Assembly (NCBI GenBank): GCA_964244885.1
Contig: CAXTKD010000028.1
Coordinates: forward strand, 1 to 8,888
Length of the DNA: 8,888 nt
From: CAXTKD01 sp964244885
GTDB taxonomy: Bacteria > Pseudomonadota > Alphaproteobacteria > Sphingomonadales > Sphingomonadaceae
Direction: 5' to 3'
Shown: in pieces, positions 7,945 to 8,888 of the stretch
How the letters are laid out: every line of letters begins with the position of its first letter
Numbering within the stretch: position 1 is the stretch's first letter
Program-made: the position numbers and the translations under genes
Notes under the pieces: generated by a model
Seen by the model: only the letters and a program-made list of their open reading frames with translations
The model's database searches: none
Told to the model about the DNA's origin: nothing

Positions 7945-8888
7945 GTGGCAGTGATTGCAAAGAATTGGCAGGAACTGAAGAAGCCCAACAAGCTGGACGT
8001 GAAGGCCGGCGCGGACGCCAAGCGCAAGGCGACCTTCGTCGCCGAGCCGCTGGAGCGCGGCTTCGGCCTGACGCTCGGCAACTCCCTGCGCCGCGTGCTG
8101 CTGTCGTCGCTCCAGGGCGCCGCCGTCACCGCGATCAAGATCGACGGCGTGCTGCATGAGTTCTCGTCGCTTTCGGGCGTTCGCGAGGACGTCACCGACA
8201 TCGTGCTGAACGTCAAGCAGGTCGCTCTCCGTTACCAGGGCGACACCGCCAAGCGCCTTCACCTGACGGCCTCGGGTCCGGGCGAAGTCACCGCCGGCCA
8301 GATCAGCGTCACCGGCGACATCGAGGTGCTGAACCCCGATCTCGTCATCTGCACGCTGGACGAAGGCGCGACGCTCAACATGGAGCTGACGGTCGAGACC
8401 GGCAAGGGCTACGTCCCGTCGTCGGCCAACCGGCCGGTCGACGCGCCGATCGGGCTCGTTCCGATCGACGCGCTCTACTCGCCGGTTCGCCAGGTGGCGT
8501 ACAAGGTCGAGAACACCCGCGTCGGCCAGGAGCTCGATTACGACAAGCTGACGATGACGATCGAGACCGACGGCACGCTGTCGCCGGACGATGCGCTCGC
8601 CTACGCGGCGCGCATCCTCCAGGACCAGCTCCAGCTGTTCGTCAACTTCGACGAGCCGCAGGCGGTGGCGCCGTCGGCGCCGATCGGCCAGGCGGCCGGC
8701 GCCACGGTCGAGGATTCGAGCGGCACCTCGATTAACCGTCATCTTCTCAAGAAGGTCGACGAGCTCGAGCTGTCGGTCCGTTCGGCCAACTGCCTCAAGA
8801 ACGACAACATCATCTACATCGGCGACCTGGTCCAGAAGACCGAAGCCGAGATGCTGCGCACGCCGAACTTCGGCCGCAAGTCGCTCAA
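7945..8888 (+). CDS. rpoA: RNA polymerase alpha subunit (3' end outside the window)
   Basis: The alpha subunit dimerises to nucleate assembly of RNA polymerase and recognises UP elements and activators through its C-terminal domain. The first 314 codons are present, and about 40 more would be expected. The N-terminal assembly domain shows LERGFGLTLGNSLRRVLLSS and HEFSSLSGVREDVTDIVLNVK. A linker rich in Ala/Pro/Gly follows. The C-terminal domain has LSVRSANCLK, where Arg279 corresponds to E. coli Arg265, the key DNA-contact residue. The start is the GTG at 7945, with GGAAGG 7 nt upstream, giving MAVIAKNWQELKKPN. An in-frame GTG at 7951 fits the spacing less well. The 97-nt spacer after rpsK holds a 5-bp GC hairpin (7858-7871) and a two-part hairpin (7899-7925), neither with a T-tract. 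rplQ is expected next. Confidence 0.98.
   Translation, partial: MAVIAKNWQELKKPNKLDVKAGADAKRKATFVAEPLERGFGLTLGNSLRRVLLSSLQGAAVTAIKIDGVLHEFSSLSGVREDVTDIVLNVKQVALRYQGDTAKRLHLTASGPGEVTAGQISVTGDIEVLNPDLVICTLDEGATLNMELTVETGKGYVPSSANRPVDAPIGLVPIDALYSPVRQVAYKVENTRVGQELDYDKLTMTIETDGTLSPDDALAYAARILQDQLQLFVNFDEPQAVAPSAPIGQAAGATVEDSSGTSINRHLLKKVDELELSVRSANCLKNDNIIYIGDLVQKTEAEMLRTPNFGRKSL

Noticed and set aside
7777..8742. Minus-strand open frame across rpsK and rpoA
   Set aside because: It is antisense to two confidently identified genes, and its translation is low-complexity with no family resemblance.

Overview
This GC-rich window looks like core chromosome of an alphaproteobacterium, most likely a sphingomonad (Sphingomonadales). 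The evidence is the RpoA N-terminus (NWQELKKPN), the str-operon proteins, the ATCCCGGC/GCCGGGAT intergenic palindrome I associate with sphingomonad genomes, and an alpha operon running rpsM-rpsK-rpoA without rpsD. The genus assignment is inference.

Layout. Bases 1-1430 hold the start of the str operon on the minus strand: a promoter at 1402-1430, a structured leader of about 190 nt, then rpsL (S12), rpsG (S7) and the first 94 codons of fusA (EF-G), which leaves the window. Bases 1465-2211 hold a minus-strand type II toxin-antitoxin (TA) operon, with a Phd-type antitoxin followed by a VapC-like PIN toxin. Its promoter and perfect 14-bp inverted-repeat operator begin a few bases after the secA stop codon. 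secA (904 codons, minus) fills 2215-4929 and has its own promoter. Diverging from it on the plus strand is a second TA module, brnT-brnA (5088-5640), followed by argJ (5672-6907). From 6927 to the end lies the alpha operon on the plus strand: promoter, leader with a strong CUUG-capped hairpin, rpsM (S13), rpsK (S11), and rpoA, which is cut at residue 314.

Function. Most of the window is housekeeping: translation (S12, S7, EF-G, S13, S11), transcription (RNA polymerase alpha), protein export (SecA) and arginine biosynthesis (ArgJ). The accessory content is the two small TA modules, one on each side of secA. Four good sigma70-type promoters share a TTGAC/GTGAC-like -35 box and an exact 17-bp spacer (str, secA, Phd-PIN, rpsM). 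A fifth, weaker one is proposed for brnTA.

Best leads. (1) The TA operator also overlaps the antitoxin Shine-Dalgarno, so secA read-through RNA, but not RNA from the TA promoter, could fold it away. (2) RpsL carries Arg at position 88, an identity known for streptomycin resistance. (3) The rpsM leader can form mutually exclusive helices. (4) A REP-like palindrome lies inside the str operon, between rpsL and rpsG. I did not find CRISPRs, tRNA/rRNA genes, transposases, or a clear intrinsic terminator.
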